Below the pieces are notes generated by a model. It was not told the origin of the DNA, did not search any database, and was given only the letters and a program-made list of their open reading frames with translations. Below, piece by piece: positions 23,940 to 37,400 of a stretch of DNA of 64,000 bases; positions within the stretch are counted from its first letter, which is position 1, and each line of letters opens with the position of its first letter. The DNA is from Tubulanus polymorphus. Taxonomy: Eukaryota > Nemertea > Palaeonemertea > Tubulaniformes > Tubulanidae. Location of the stretch: positions 11,932,450 to 11,996,449 of the forward strand of contig NC_134026.1 of NCBI RefSeq assembly GCF_964204645.1, read 5' to 3'. Position numbers and translations under genes: made by a program.

Positions 23940-24175
23940 AGCGAGGATGTGCTGTACACCGAACTGTAACTTTTTATTTTCACTACTACCGTAATTGACT
24001 ATGATGTTTTCAAGTGGTCTTATGGAAGACCTCGGACGACATACGAGATATGAGATATAACATACGAGATATGAGATGCAACATACGAGATACGACATAT
24101 GACATACGAGATACGACTTATTTACAGTACGGTGTCCGTCCGCTAGCGCCACCGCAGTGTATGTTTTTCAATATT
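23940..24175 (+). repeat. Dispersed repeat with ACATACGAGATATGAG minisatellite
   Basis: It holds a GTAATTGACTATGATG block shared with 17090 and 52790, then five or so variants of ACATACGAGATATGAG (24040-24118), then GTCCGCTAGCGCCACCGCAG. The whole module recurs inverted at 27613-27745 and 26090-26126. Confidence 0.6.
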
Positions 24176-25752
24176 TGCTGCATATAAATCGTTTAACATG
24201 GTGACGCGTACAGTCATCGTCAATTATATGAAAACCAACATAGTCAACATTTAGAAAAACAAATAGATTTCTTTTGGATAATGGACACCTGGACCGGACA
24301 CAACGATATTAGGCCATACTGTGAACACCCTGGACTAATTAGGCGCGCCGGCCGTTCCTCTCCCGCGGGCGACGAAAAGTTTTTCAAATCACAAAACTAA
24401 AAAGATATCAAACTGTTCAAGTTCATAATATTATGCTATTTCTTGTCTTCCTTTGGTCTGAAAACGGCCTGGTGTTCAGGAGCCGGGGTTCCGGTTACTC
24501 AATGCCTGCAGAAAAAATAACTACTGTTCACCGCCGCCGTAACCGCCGGCTTTTCTGCATCAGAAATCAAAATTCTAAAAAAAAGTCCGCAGCCGGAAAT
24601 CCCGGCCCCCTTGTACCCCTCCTCCGCTGTTTGACACCCCTGCCTGAGTTCTTGAATCTCAAACAACCCGGGAACCCGTACATCGCCCTGGTATCCAGAT
24701 TAAGAACTCCCGTGCTCTCTCTCAAGGTTTGAAATCCCCAGCTAAATTCCATCCCTATCGAGCTACCGGGGCTGACTGGTGAGTCCACTAGACCAGCCGT
24801 TGAGAGTCGAGACTGGCCAGTTTTCGCTAACCGTCAGGGCAGTATCGGCACTGTCTTTCTGAAGCCATAGTCTGGGGTCCTCCCCTGAAAATTTGTTCAA
24901 TTTAGGTACTTGAGTATTCTGAGGGCTTTTTGGCTATCTTTTTTTTCTGACATCTTTCATGAAAAGGGCCAATGGCTGAATCTGAATAACTTTCATAATC
25001 GGAGAATCCAATTTAAGATCATTCTTATCAATTATCATGGCCAGTTTTAAAACTGTTTATTGACAAAAGTACAGGAACCACCTAAATAAGTCTTCAGCAA
25101 AACACAAGAGCTCTTACATTTGTAAAGATAAGAGATCCATGGAAATATCAAGTAACATTTCTTTAGACAGGGGAATTAGCGGAACACCGGAACGTTGCTC
25201 GTATGGTGCGTTTGCACCCGTCGCAAAAAACGTCGTGATAAACGAAATCAGCTGGACTAGGGCCAGGAGCTGAGAGTGATACAATGGAACTCCATTCTGA
25301 TATTTAATGAATAATTCATTCAATAAATTTATGTTATCTTTAGTATTTTTAATTCATGTCCATGTTTCAATTCATTCGTTGAAATCATAGTACACTAAAC
25401 AGATTCCGCGTGTGTCGGACTTTTTTTAAAACTCTTTGGTCATCGGCATTCGTAATATACATACATCTTTCACTCTTCATCGAAAACCCTCGATCGAACG
25501 CGATTTTTGGTGGATTAAGGGGCTGTAGCCCCGTATTTGGAGCCAACTCGAATCACCGGACCATCGGTGTCTCACACTAAGAGTGGCCCACTGACGTCTC
25601 ACCGCGAGAAGCCGGTCCCCGGGAGTGGTAGATCGAATATTTTTAAATATTTTTCGTTTCAAATGAAACGTTTTTCGCATATTGATATTCATAGTTAATG
25701 TATACGCCACTGCCTGCGCACGTGTCGTGGTATGCGCCGCAACGCCGAGAGG
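24176..25752. other. No gene recognised
   Basis: Open frames of up to 99 codons on both strands (24433-24788 and 25477-25776) lack recognisable motifs and overlap on opposite strands, as expected by chance in G+C-richer sequence. Nothing else stands out. Confidence 0.5.
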
Positions 25753-26086
25753 AGGCCTTTTTATGCGAACCAGCAAAATCGAAATAGATTAGCTATTTAG
25801 ATTATATAGCCGATTAGTGCAATAAGCATAACCGGGTATGTTGGTTGATAAAAACGCCAGGTAGAAATTATTCAATTATGGCCTACTCAGCAGCGACTTC
25901 TACCGAGAACACCATATCGGTTGGATTAGATAATCGGCATACTTGCTCGCCGAGCGAGTATGCTGAGTATGCTAATCGATTATGATAACCAATGTTCATA
26001 AAAATGACGGATTATGACATAATCCATGCTCATGAAAACGTTTTGCATACTCGAATATACTAAACGAGTGTTCATAAAAAAGGCCT
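25753..26086. mobile_element. MITE with AGGCCTTTTTATG ends
   Basis: The left end AGGCCTTTTTATGCGAAC and the right end (complement) AGGCCTTTTTTATGAAC are inverted. The centre contains ACTTGCTCGCCGAGCGAGT, nearly the same palindrome as in the MITE at 8895-9302. The two look like relatives despite different lengths. Confidence 0.55.
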
Positions 26087-26126
26087 CTAAGTTGAAAAAT
26101 ATACACTGCGGTGGCGCTAGCGGACG

Positions 26127-27612
26127 AACTTGAACTTGAACTTATATTTATTGCGCCGTATATAACATTTATACATAGGATAAGACATGCAATAAATTTA
26201 CAGGACAAAACATTAAAGAATGACATTAAATAGAGAATACATAATACATAGTAGCATTAAAAAAAAAAAAAAAAAACTTATACAAGAAATAATTAGAAAA
26301 GCGCCCTCAGTCGCAAAGCTGAGGAATTACTATGAAATGGAATCGAGTCTTAGCTTAACCAGTTTATTGACCAAATCGCATACAATTGTGGAAATTTCGG
26401 GATCGTTGTTATTGTAAGACATTAGAAAGGCGAATTTATCAAAGTGAGACATGGTCCTGAAATCGGTAAAAGTGTCCAAATACGTGAAAATATCAGACCT
26501 GGCACTGTCGGAGTATGAACAGTCGATCAGAAAATGCAGTTCATCGTCAACAGATTGATCTGAGCAAAATTGACAGATCCTATCGGTAACCGGTATTGGA
26601 GGTTTGTGATGTCGTCCAGTTTCAATACGGAGATGATGGGACCCGAGGCGTAATTTGGAGAATTCGCGTCGATTTGTGAAGTTGTTGGCAACAATATAAT
26701 TTTCTATAATGAAGCGTGATTTAAATAGTTTGTAGGATCGGAGTTTTGGGTTTTTGTTTGAGTCGTTAATTTCTTTGAGCCAAATGGAAGAATAAAGAGC
26801 TTTTATTTTAGACTGCAGTAGATTAATTATCTTTTTGGGATGGTTTGACCCTTGATTGCACCAAACACCTGAGAGGTCGAGGCATTCCAGAAGTGAGTGG
26901 AGACTTGTGCACCAGTTCTGGGTTGAGTGCATGGACGTTAGGTTTTCAAGATATGCTTTATATCAAAAATTCATAGTCTTTATGAATTTTTGTTTATATA
27001 CCATAGTCGAACTGTCTATTTTACAGATGCGCAGCCAGTAATTGACCATGAGTGGCAAGAAGGTTACAAGTAGAGGGAACTGTCCCAGATCACCACGAAC
27101 AGCAGCATTAACGGAGCGTTTCTTTACCCCGAGTAGATATTTGCCAAATTTGATGAACAATTTTTCGCAGGGTAGAGAGTTACAGATATCGTAAAAGTTA
27201 GATGGGTCTAATTTAGTGATATAGGCGGAGCCCCATATCTCACAACAGTACCCAATGATGGGGCGTATGAGGCTATTGAAAAGGCTGTAGGCTGTGGTTA
27301 GATTGTTTCTGATGTCTATGGTTTTCAATTTAAACAGGGCTTTCGAAGCATTATCACAGAGAGTTTCGCAGGCATTCTAATTTAGTGATATAGGCGGAGC
27401 CCCATATCTCACAACAGTACCCAATGATGGGGCGTATGAGGCTATTGAAAAGGCTGTAGGCTGTGGTTAGATTGTTTCTGATGTCTATGGTTTTCAATTT
27501 AAACAGGGCTTTCGAAGCATTATCACAGAGAGTTTCGCAGGCATTGTTGAATTTGCCAGAGGGGCAGAATGTAATGCCAAGGTAGCTATAGCTTTTAACG
27601 ATTTCTATATTA
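26127..27612 (-). pseudogene. 5'-truncated LINE fragment (C-terminal RT region and 3' tail)
   Basis: Minus-strand frames give SYLGITFCPSGKF, a LIRPIIGYCCEIWGSAYI block, then LRLGSHHLRIETGRH and CQFC-x9-HFLIDC (zinc-knuckle-like), ending near 26330. This is the post-palm end of a LINE ORF2 like the one at 13648. The 3' end is an AAGTTC repeat tail at 26127. A 13-bp target duplication with one mismatch (GCGCTAGCGGACG at 26114-26126 and GCGCCAGCGGACG at 27613-27625) marks both ends. Frames are broken, in part by an internal 169-bp tandem duplication. Confidence 0.82.
27207..27544 (-). repeat. 169-bp tandem duplication inside the LINE fragment
   Basis: 27207-27375 is repeated essentially without change at 27376-27544. 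As 169 is not a multiple of three it shifts the reading frame. Near identity means it is recent, or an assembly artefact. Confidence 0.85.
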
Positions 27613-27885
27613 GCGCCAGCGGACGGACACCCGTACTGTAAATAAGTCGTATCTCGGATGTCATATGTCGTATCTCGTATGTTGCATCTCATATCTCGTA
27701 TGTTATATCTCATATCTCGTATGTCGTCTGAGGTCTTCCATACTTAAGTACCGCTAATAGCCGAAAGTCGTTGATTTATGTGAAATTTACACACAGCGCC
27801 ACCCGTTGGTAGTAAAAGTCACCCGAGCTATACGGGTGTTAAATAGATACGCTAGCAAACCGGCATTCTCATAATGAAACCCGCC
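27613..27885 (-). repeat. Uninterrupted copy of the CATTATG-terminus dispersed repeat
   Basis: The minus strand reads from CATTATGAGAATGCCGGTTT (near 27875) through GGTGGCGCTGTGTG, AATCAACGACTTTCGGC and the ACATACGAGAT minisatellite. It is the empty-site equivalent for the LINE at 12729-17034. Confidence 0.65.
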
Positions 27886-28523
27886 GTCTGCCCGGGGAGG
27901 TCTTGCCGACCGGCGGGTGCCGCATGTTAACGGAACACAGAAATCTATTGTTGATTTTAATGCAAAATTGAAAAATGGTGGCATTGGGCGGATAGCCGAA
28001 ATATATAAAAGATTGTCGTGAATAGGCTACAGTCAGACCGAGGTCGAATGCCAAACTAGCGTAGGAAAAAAAAAACATTTGAATACGAAGACGGTTCCTC
28101 TCGGTACATAGCAAGCCGGAAGTGAACAGCCTTTCGCATCAAACTGGTCGAAGTGAAGTTAAGGTGTGTGATTTTAACGAATTTAATCCGCTAACATCGC
28201 GTCGAGGATAACAATTTCAATGTATTTTATGATGGGCCTTAATTTGTTGTATTTTGATTTATCCATTTTGAAGGCTAAACCCTTTCTACATGTACACCTA
28301 AAAGTGCGAAATGTGTGATAAGATACGATAGATTATTTCAACCGATTGGTCATATCGGCTTTCCTCGCTAGGTATTTGTTGCTGGTTTTCCTTGATATCT
28401 GTGAATTCACATACTGTCCATTTGCTAATCGATGGGACCGGATTTCCCTGATATTTTTGCCGAATTTTTGGGGCATCACTAATTTTGCTTTAACCACGTC
28501 CCTCAAAAACGCTGACAACTGAG
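27886..28523. other. No gene recognised
   Basis: Only short open frames without motifs. The 5' untranslated exon of RPL26 should lie upstream of 31321 and might be here (a GAAGTTAAG|GTGTGTG donor-like site is at about 28160), but I cannot establish it. Confidence 0.4.
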
Positions 28524-29143
28524 TAGGCCTAGCCGTTAAAAGTGCAGATCCGCACTTCTCGTAAATGGTTCAATAAATTACATTAAATAACACTGTTTCA
28601 GTACAGTGGTTTATTTGATGATATCTTCACTTGTAAGTAGATTTTTAGACTGGATTTTGTCTCGAGATCGTCACGATTTTTTGGACCAAACACCATATTG
28701 GACGGGTAAATCTGAAGTGAAGATTTGTTTAGAATATTTGCTGAAACAATATTTCATGAAAAACTCAATTTGAGGAAGAAAAATAGAAATTTCTTATTAA
28801 TTTCAACGAACATATTAGACAATTTGGCTAGAATTAATAACCCCAGTGACAGTTGACAAAAAAGTGATAAGTTTTATGCACTGATTAACCTCACATCGTT
28901 TCAGCAAATACTTTAGACAAATCTTCACTTTAGATTTACCAATCCAATATGGCGTCCTTTTGACAAATCATCCCGATTCCGAGTTAAAAACCTCGCCAAA
29001 AATCTACTTTCTAGTGAAGATATCATAATACAAATCACTGCATTGGATTCCGTGAGACATTCAGAAGCTAGAACAGTGATTTATAATTCAGTATATTGTG
29101 TCCATCGCGAGAGGTATGGATCTGCACTTATACCGGCCTAGCC
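28524..29143. mobile_element. Foldback element, arms of about 220 bp
   Basis: GGCCTAGCCGTTAAAAGTGC and AGATCCGCACTT at the left are matched in complement at 29115-29143. The similarity continues inward through ATGATATCTTCACT and AAATCTTCACTT.. to GTTTCAGCAAATA near 28760 and 28905, leaving a loop of about 150 bp. No coding. Probably a non-autonomous foldback transposon. Confidence 0.65.
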
Positions 29144-29734
29144 CTATCCACTGCACTTGCTGATGGGCTTGGGATACACTTCTGGGGGTTATTGATATTG
29201 TCTCTTTGTTTTGAGTGGTTTATTAAAAATAGAAAACCATAGCAAAAATGTTCTAAAGTTGAAGATGTGCTGTGTGTCAATTTCCGACTTCAAGAATCCT
29301 GCGTTGAGACAGATTTTGATAGGAAAATCGATTGAAAAAATCTGGACCTTGGAATTTCAGCCAACTTTGTTGATTTTCGACTTTGAGCTGTCAGACTTAT
29401 GTCAGTCCACTGCCTTCGATATGAAGTATTCTAATTATTGGGAACAATATGAAGACAGTTCCATGTTGACTGCATAAGCCACGTCAAAACTTACCACTTA
29501 TGCCCGGGTTACGCGTCTACACCATCGGTGAAACACAGGTTCCATTAGGAACCGGGTTGTTAGAAACCCTTCTTGAAAAAGAAGGGTACACTTGCATTTA
29601 ACCCGTGTATGTGTTAAACTCTGTGTAGACGGTAAACCTGAATTCGATGCAGTGTTTGGGAGTCACAATTGAACTTGGACAGCAGAATGTTGATTCGTGC
29701 TAACGAAGTTGAGTCACGTGAAGACGCTACTCAG
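29144..29734. other. No gene recognised; possible small TIR repeat at 29508-29640
   Basis: The pair GCGTCTACACC / GTGTAGACGG delimits a short element with an internal AACCCTTCTTG hairpin. The 88-codon open frame at 29211 has no recognisable motif. Confidence 0.35.
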
Positions 29735-30204
29735 GGAGCGTCCAGAAATTACGTACCTCATAATCTCCAGTTTTTCTGACCCCCTCCCCCTTGTACCACC
29801 TTTGTACCTAATTAAATTCACTGACCCCCTCATAGGTACGTACCATGTTACCCATGACCCCCCAATTATATTGATGCAAAGAACACAATTCAAAATATTA
29901 AGAATATAAATACCTGATTCCAACAAGTGGGTGAAAGATCGATACGGGTGCCTGGTATGGAGAATTCCCAGTTGAAGTCTACTATAAGTCACTTGAACAA
30001 GTCACTGAAAGCCGATAAAACACCAGTATCGGCTATTTTCATTTGAGTTTGGGTGCATAAAGTACGCACCAAGATTGATTAACACCCCCTCCCTCAAAGT
30101 ACGTACCTTTTTGCCTGACCCCTCCCCCCATGTACCACTGTGTACCAAAATTCAGTAACCCCCTCCCCCAATCAGAGGGACGTAATTTTTGGATGCTCCC
30201 TCAC
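29735..30204. mobile_element. MITE with GGGAGCGTCCAGAAATTACG ends
   Basis: The left end GGGAGCGTCCAGAAATTACG is matched in complement by AGGGACGTAATTTTTGGATG..CTCCC at 30177-30203. Internal blocks rich in CCCCCTCCCCC and GTACGTACC occur near both ends. Non-coding. Confidence 0.65.
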
Positions 30205-30633
30205 TGCGTTTTCGTCAAAACCTAGTCCCATTAAGCCAGTGTAGATGTGTTAACATTACTACATATAACTGCTGCGTCGATAGCGATACACTGTGTACAC
30301 AAGTCAAGCTCTTTCAATACAGTGTATGAAGCGCCGCTTTTTTTTTTGGTTTCATGACTGACATATCTGCCTGTTTTGATATAAGCTGATTTTCAATCGT
30401 ACTGAAAATAAGAATACTTGGGCCTAAATGTTGGCTGGCAATAAATAGTACTGTTTTCCGAAGAATGTTTCAATCCTAACTTCCCTTACTCCATCTTGAT
30501 CTGACTCATGCGCAGTGTACTGTAGTTGGTAATTAAGTATCCAAAATATCCTAAGATATACTAGGCCTTAAAAGGGTCTTTTGTTAGTACGATTGAGTCT
30601 TTTTTGCAGGGTTTTGTAGAATGAGTGAGAATG

Positions 30634-31268
30634 CAGTGTTCTCCATAATGGGATTTTGAGGGGCGAGCCGCCCCTTGAAAATCTGCCCTATTATTTTTTG
30701 CCGCCCTTCTATAAAAGTCAAGCGCCCCTTCAAAAAAATTGATCTACTTTGTCCCAATAAGCTGAAACACTACTGAGGTACGTCAATAATTGTATAAATA
30801 GAGTGAGTCAGACAAACCTTCACACCAAATAAACTAATTACATACATCAATAAATGTAGAAACGGCTCACCACGAAGCTACGTGGTGGCGCTCAGGTATG
30901 CCTATAAATACCCTGGGATTTCCTGGCATGCTAAAAATTTTAAAAAAATCAATGCGTGCGAAGGTCCCGACACTGCAGCCTCAGCCGCTGAATTAACGAA
31001 ATCAGCGGCCTCAACTTGTCAGGTTTCAATGCCCGTAGATAAACTTTTTTTATGATAAGCAAAAATTTTTTCCAAAATTAGGAACAAAAAGCTAGTTGAT
31101 TATGATCCCAAATGCTGTGAAAATGCATCTGAGCAACTGCAAATAGAAAATTTTTCTGGGAGAGGAAATTTTTCCCAGACCCCCTTATCCTGATAAATGC
31201 TCGTGCCTTCCGCACTCGTTCTCCTGTACATACCGCCCCAGAGAATATTGTTGCAATGGAGAACACTG
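30634..31268. mobile_element. hAT-type MITE with CAGTGTTCTCC ends
   Basis: CAGTGTTCTCCAT at 30634 and ATGGAGAACACTG ending at 31268 are perfect inverted tips, followed inside by a G+C-rich GGGGCG block on both sides. CAGTG(T)TCTCC is a common tip of hAT elements. It sits just 5' of the first coding exon of RPL26. I could not find a clear 8-bp target duplication. Confidence 0.65.
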
Positions 31269-31328
31269 AGATAGGTATTTCATAATATAATTTGTTCATT
31301 TTTTATTTTGTTCACTACAGGCCTCACC

Positions 31329-31496
31329 ATGAAGTTCAACAAGATGGTTTCTTCTTCACGAAGGAAAAATAGAAAACGTCACTTCAATGCTCCATCGCAT
31401 GTACGACGAAAGATCATGAGTTCTCCTTTGTCGAAGGAACTGAGACAAAAATACAATGTCAGGAGCATCCCGATCAGGAAGGATGATGAAGTGCAG
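31329..31496 (+). CDS. RPL26: RPL26 coding exon 1 (56 codons)
   Basis: ATG in CTCACCATGA follows the acceptor at 31320. The exon ends in CAG before gtatat. The longer open frame beginning at 31308 uses intronic sequence and is not the start. Confidence 0.95.
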
Positions 31497-34400
31497 GTAT
31501 ATCTCCTGGTGTGCCAATCACTGTTCCTACAAAATATATATTTAACAGTTTGTTGCTTATTACTTCGTTTCGATGTCCTTCGACCGAAAGTTATATTTGG
31601 GCTTCTGAAATACATTTGACAGGGAATAAAGGGCTGCCAGAGTTCCATGCTGTTTTGCCCATGATGTTGTGGTCTCTGGGATCGATGTAAATTTGATCTA
31701 ATAATATTGGGGGGATGGGTGAGCTTAATAGACTGGTTGCGTGTCGAATTCTGAACCTATGGTTGCCTGTTAATGCTATGATGAATTACTCAACTGCATG
31801 GCTCCTTTCTGCAAGTAAACCACCTCATCATTAGGGCCCCTCGAAAATACCCTTTTGTTTTTTTTATGAAACGAAAAGGAATAACTGCAATTTACGATCA
31901 AACTTTTACTGTTCATTATGACAGCCTGGTTATGATATAATGTACATTGCATTACAGAGTGATTATGACATATTGTGGTATACAAATTGTTGCATTCTAC
32001 ATTTATTTCATAGGTTGTCCGTGGGCATTTCAAGGGTCAACAAGTTGGTAAAGTTGTTCAGGTTTATCGTAAAAAGTTTGTCATTTACATTGAAAGAATT
32101 CATCGTGACAAAGCCAATGGCGCCACTGTTAATGTAGGCATCCATCCTTCAAAGGTAAGAAATAGTTGACATTATGGTCGAAGTTTTGCTGAAATGCACA
32201 ACCTGTACCAATTGCTCATTCGTCTGTGTGAAGTGTAAGCCTTCTACCTACTACATTCGTGTAAACAAGATGAAAATGAATTGTGTTTTCAATGATACGG
32301 GGCTTCGACTTTTACCATATTCAGATTAGTTGCTCAGACCTGCCAACCATTCTGTTTATCCCCGGAATGGTTACGTAAATTCAAGTGGAATTAGTCTTAC
32401 TTTTTTCCAGAAATGTTACCTATTTCATTAAGATTCAAAATCCGGGAAATTTTTTACCCTAACGTTTGAATAAATTTCATTTATTAGGCCAAAAAAAAAG
32501 ATGTCTTGTTTCTCATGATTTTGAAATCCCACCCGCATCGGAAAAATCGGCAAATTAGCGATAAAAATAAAGTCCGCCCCCCCGCATCATAGCTCGAAAA
32601 TAAATGTGTTTTTTATAAAAATTAAAGTCCGACCGCATTGATATAATACGCATATCGTCATCTTTTTATCATTTTATTTCTCTATGAACGTATCGAGAAA
32701 AGTTGATCATATAAATATCATCGGCACCACACTGGTGACTCGAACTCATATCAATGGAGTCGGTTACCGTAGGCCTAAATGTCAAATGCCAAGGTCGCTG
32801 TGGAGCTTGATTTCTGGCGTGATTCTTATTTCGAAGCGATTTCTCTTGGTAAAATGTGGTGCTCCGGTTAAATAGAAATAAAAAACTACCTCCCGCATCT
32901 GAAGAAAATATGTCAGAGGGATATTTTTATTGATATAATAGAAATAAAAAGACACCTCCCGCATCTCCAAAAAAAATTCAAACAGTTCTTTTAATTTCTA
33001 CTTTTTTTTAAAAAGTACATAAAAATAAAAACCGCCCGCCCTCGTCATGGTAAAAAACAAAAGTGTGATGAGAAACGAGGCATCTTTTTTTTGGCTTTAC
33101 ACTAACAAAAGTTGCCATATTGTTCATTCACTTGCTTCTGCGGTAAATCACGCCAGAATAAATTTTTAACTATCTGTGGTGGACCACTGACTGCTTTGTG
33201 ACCCGCAATTGTGAAGTTTCGTCAGCTACCACCGTCTGTTTAAGCCAAAGTGGCACCTGGTGTGGATAATTCTGTCATATCTGAGGCAGAGTTTTCTTCA
33301 GATCCATCATCTCAATCTTAGCCTAGTGACACACACAAAATTCTGAGCTTGAGACTGAACGTACAGAAGTGGGTCCCGCCAAAAAAATATTTGATTTTGA
33401 TAGATGAAATTTTGATTTTTGTGTATATACCGTCTCATAGTCTGGATAGCAACGAAATGCTTGATTAACGTAATTGTTAATTCAGAATGAGATAAATATA
33501 GATTCCTTTTTATTCATAGCTAATAAAACGTTTTTAGGCCAGCCGTAGGCTGAGCCTATTACTATACAAATGGAGCGAATTTAAATGACATGGTTTCCAC
33601 ACAAAAGGCTCTTTTGCTTGCAAAGTGAGGGCATATTCGAACAAATCACGTATTTAAGCGTAAATATCCTCGGAATCGTAGCGAGCAGAATTTTGAAATA
33701 GGCTTTCATAAAAATGTTTTCTGCATTTTTCACGAAAATAAAATCGGGAAAATTTCAATTTTTATCAGCCAATCAGGAAGTTGTGTCTTCCCTGTGATTG
33801 GTTTATCTAAAAATATCAGCAGCTGTTCACGTGAATTATCGTGATTTCATTACTGGCGCTTTTGCGCATGACGTCATGTATCAACACGCGACAATACTTC
33901 CGCGTTCGCTACGTGTTCGCTGATTGGCCCATTTACTGGGAAATTCCACAGAAGCCTAATGTGGTTTGTTACAAGCGCTGTGATTGGCCCGACCCGATTC
34001 TGGCACGGCTTTAGCTTAGTGGGTTCGAATCCCTTGACGGGAGAAGATGATGGATCCTATCGATGCTATCAACAAATAAGTTTCCCGGTTGGGCAGCTGC
34101 GGATATCTACCGAAAGTGTTGCGGTTCGATATTTCGAGGTTTCTTTGAATTTTGGAGTGATATTGCAATCCGGTAAACACCGGCGGTAGATTGTGAAAAC
34201 CCATTGCTTGATATTTGTACTACTTAATCAACGAAAAGCGTCGGGGCCGCGCCAGGAGTTTTCGCGATTCAAGTAGCTCAATAGCCTACTTCTTCGTGTT
34301 CGTCCACCTCCGCAATTTTCACTCCGCCGATCTCTGACACGGCTCTGTCGCCGTCGGCGCTGTGATTGCACTATTCGTACCACCAAAATTTTTTATTTCT

Positions 34401-37400
34401 ATATCAGGGAGGTCTGGAGGATAAAAAAGTCAAAATTTGGATATCACATAGGCCTGATTTCATCGAATAAGTCGACCATGGTCGTTACGTTTCCGTACTT
34501 ATTACCACCTAAAACCGTGGGAACAATTTTGTCACAACCAACATTTCGTTTACAGAAATCAGGTGTTCACGTGAACCCGCGGTATCGTCTATTGTTTTAC
34601 TTCCGGGTTTTATTTTAAGATTTAAAATCGTATTTCAAGATCGATTTCTATGAAATCTTTAGTTGATTTGGTGTTTGGGAGGAATTTTTATTTGCTCTAC
34701 AGAAAATTCATCCTTGACAATTGCGCAAGGTTCGCAAAAAATTTCTTTTCCCAAATCGAGTGTATGAACTTGATATGCTAATTAGCCATGTGCTCGAATT
34801 GCAAATTCAATCAAATTTTATTCTGCCAAAAAAAATGTTAAATCCAATTCGCTTTCCGAGAGTTAATGGTATGCTGCATGGAACAAAGTTGTTTTGAGAT
34901 GGGTCTTGAAGCTATTGAGTCAAGAGATAACCATCTAGATAGTTCGTGAGAGTTCCAAAGTTTTGAAGACGCTTCAAGGTAATGTCTTGATATTTGGTTT
35001 ATACGTGTATCTACCCTAGACACATCTTCAGGCCAAAAACTGGCCCTGTCAGATTCAAGATGGCCGACTGGCAGCCATTGTTGTTCGCCAAAATCAGCAC
35101 TTTTTACACATTTTAGAAGTTTTCGAGGGAAATTTTGAAGACACTTTTATCAATAACCTTGATCATTCGTATGTATTTGTATCCCCCAAGGGCCCATCGG
35201 CATGAGAAAAATTGGGTCGATCGGACTCAAGATGGCCGTCCTGTGACCTTTTTTGTTCCCAAAAATGTTAATTTTGGCCTGAATTCTGAGTCCTGTAGCT
35301 TTCTAATGGTGTGCCATTTTTCATTGCAATTTGTAATGGGTATTCTTTGGAAAAGGATCTTTTATATCCGAGAGGGTATTTTTTACCAGGCAATTATGAC
35401 GCAATTGGCGGCCATCTTGGGGTCATCAGTACTCATTTATAGGTGGAAAAAAAGTTTTGCCACATCATTTTGATACTTAAGCATATTTTGCTACCATAAT
35501 TAATTGGAAAGTTGTAGCTCATGACATGTTCTATGATTGAGGTGAGTTTCAAGCTCATTGGTTTTTGTTTATGGCCACCAGGGGGCGTTGAACAATACAA
35601 TAACTTAGTATTTCTATATTACATTCGTACCTATGCATATTTTGCTACCACAATCAATTGGAAAGTTGTAGCTCATGACATGGTCTATGATCTTGGTGAG
35701 TTTTAAGCTCATTGGTTTTTTGTATATGGCCACCAGGGGCGTTGAACAATACAATAACTTAGTATTTCTATATTACATTCGCTCCTGCTGTCTGTGTTAA
35801 CACACGATTGTACTATGTAAATGACATTGAGCAGGGAGTGTATATTGATAAATATAACCCACAGATTACATCATTTATAAAAAGCAAATCTGACAGGCTG
35901 GCCATTGTGCCCCTTGGGGCTCTTGTTTTTATTTAGTCCTAAAACATATAATATTTTTTATAAATGTTGTAGATAAACATTGATTGAACCTATACTTGTG
36001 TTATTATTACACCGTATTCAGGCGCTTTTCTAGCACCGCTGGCGCAATAGGCGCACCTATATTCTTGATTCGAATGACTCGAGTCATACCAACACTGTTT
36101 CATGTTGGTTAGTTCGGATAGGCTATATCGCCGTTAAAATTAATGTCTTGCAACTTTTTCAATAGTTCCAAAGTTAGTTTTACACCGCATCTAGTTGGAG
36201 TTACGTCGAAAAGCTCATCGTGTAGATCGTATTTTCGAATATCTACGTAAATACGATGATCGTGACTAGATCTATAGATTTTGATAAAGTTCGAACGACC
36301 AACGGTCATCGCGCCTACGCAAGCGATATCTTCTTTAACGCGCGCAATTTTGTGTTCGATATCGGCTTTACAATAATCTATATGTAGCCACTCTTGGAGA
36401 TCTAGCGAAATACCGTTCTTAGTGGGGTACAGTTGTTTTCTTCGCTCGCAACACTCGTAAGATCGTAAATCTATACGTTTTACCTCCTGCCACGTTTTCG
36501 CACTCGCATACACAAGCGAGCCTAGATAGTGAGGCTCGGGGTCATTGTTCCAGGTATTAAGATAAACTTTCGATGGGCCTGCTAATGCGTTGTCATTTAC
36601 GATTGAACCTATAAAACAATAAAAAATATTCTATATCGGTATGTGGCTAAAAATGATTACCGGTTTCGAATACGGAAATAGTAGTAGAAACTTACTAAAG
36701 TCGAGTTTAAGCGAGGGGTGTTTTCTTTTCCTAGATTGAAGAGAGGCCTTTGCTCAAATCAGTGTGCTTGACATTTCTAAGGTAGTTTGTCCACTAGTCG
36801 AATCCATCTGGGCGATACAGGTCGTTGTTGACGAATGATTAGTTTATGAATTTACAACACGTTTTTATTGTCTGAAAATAACTTGTCCGATCACGATTTA
36901 CGGTTTCACTTGTTGTTGCGAAATATTTTTCGCCAAAACTTGTTCATGTCGAAACTTGTTTCACAATGGCTGTTAAAAGACTCCATCTTGGAAGTATCCC
37001 CCACTTCCCCTCCTCTCACACACACGCATAGGATCGCGTAATAGTGGCGCCATCTAGGGAATTAATCAGACCACTAAATCGATTTGGGAATTTACATAGT
37101 CAGTCAATGATTTAAATTTTCGCGCCAAAAAAGAAAAAAATATCTTCAATAATCTTATGAAAAAAATCTTAAGAAAAATATCTTAAAGAAATCTTATGTC
37201 ACTTCCGGTCACCATCTTGGATGACGTCACTTCCGGTATTATGTCACTTCCGGTGTGACGTCATCCCTCCCTAATCCCTCACTCCACACACACGCACTGT
37301 CCCATAGTGAAGGACCCTAACTACTCTTGTCAGTGCTAAAACTTAGGTTATTGATATTTAAGTGACTTGGGAACATTTCAGGGATGAAAATCTTCCTTCC

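Noticed and set aside
23997-24118. ACATACGAGATATGAG units as a CRISPR-like array
   Set aside because: Units are contiguous and variable without spacers, and they occur inverted in a transposon-like context of an animal genome.
24433-24788. Overlapping 99- and 73-codon open frames on opposite strands
   Set aside because: No motif, G+C-richer local sequence, and mutual overlap on opposite strands; chance frames.
25477-25776. 99-codon minus-strand frame
   Set aside because: Arginine-rich translation without recognisable domain or good start context.
34002-34047. Possible tRNA gene suggested by GGGTTCGAATCCC
   Set aside because: A-box and B-box motifs abut, no acceptor stem, anticodon arm or full cloverleaf; better read as a SINE-like repeat.
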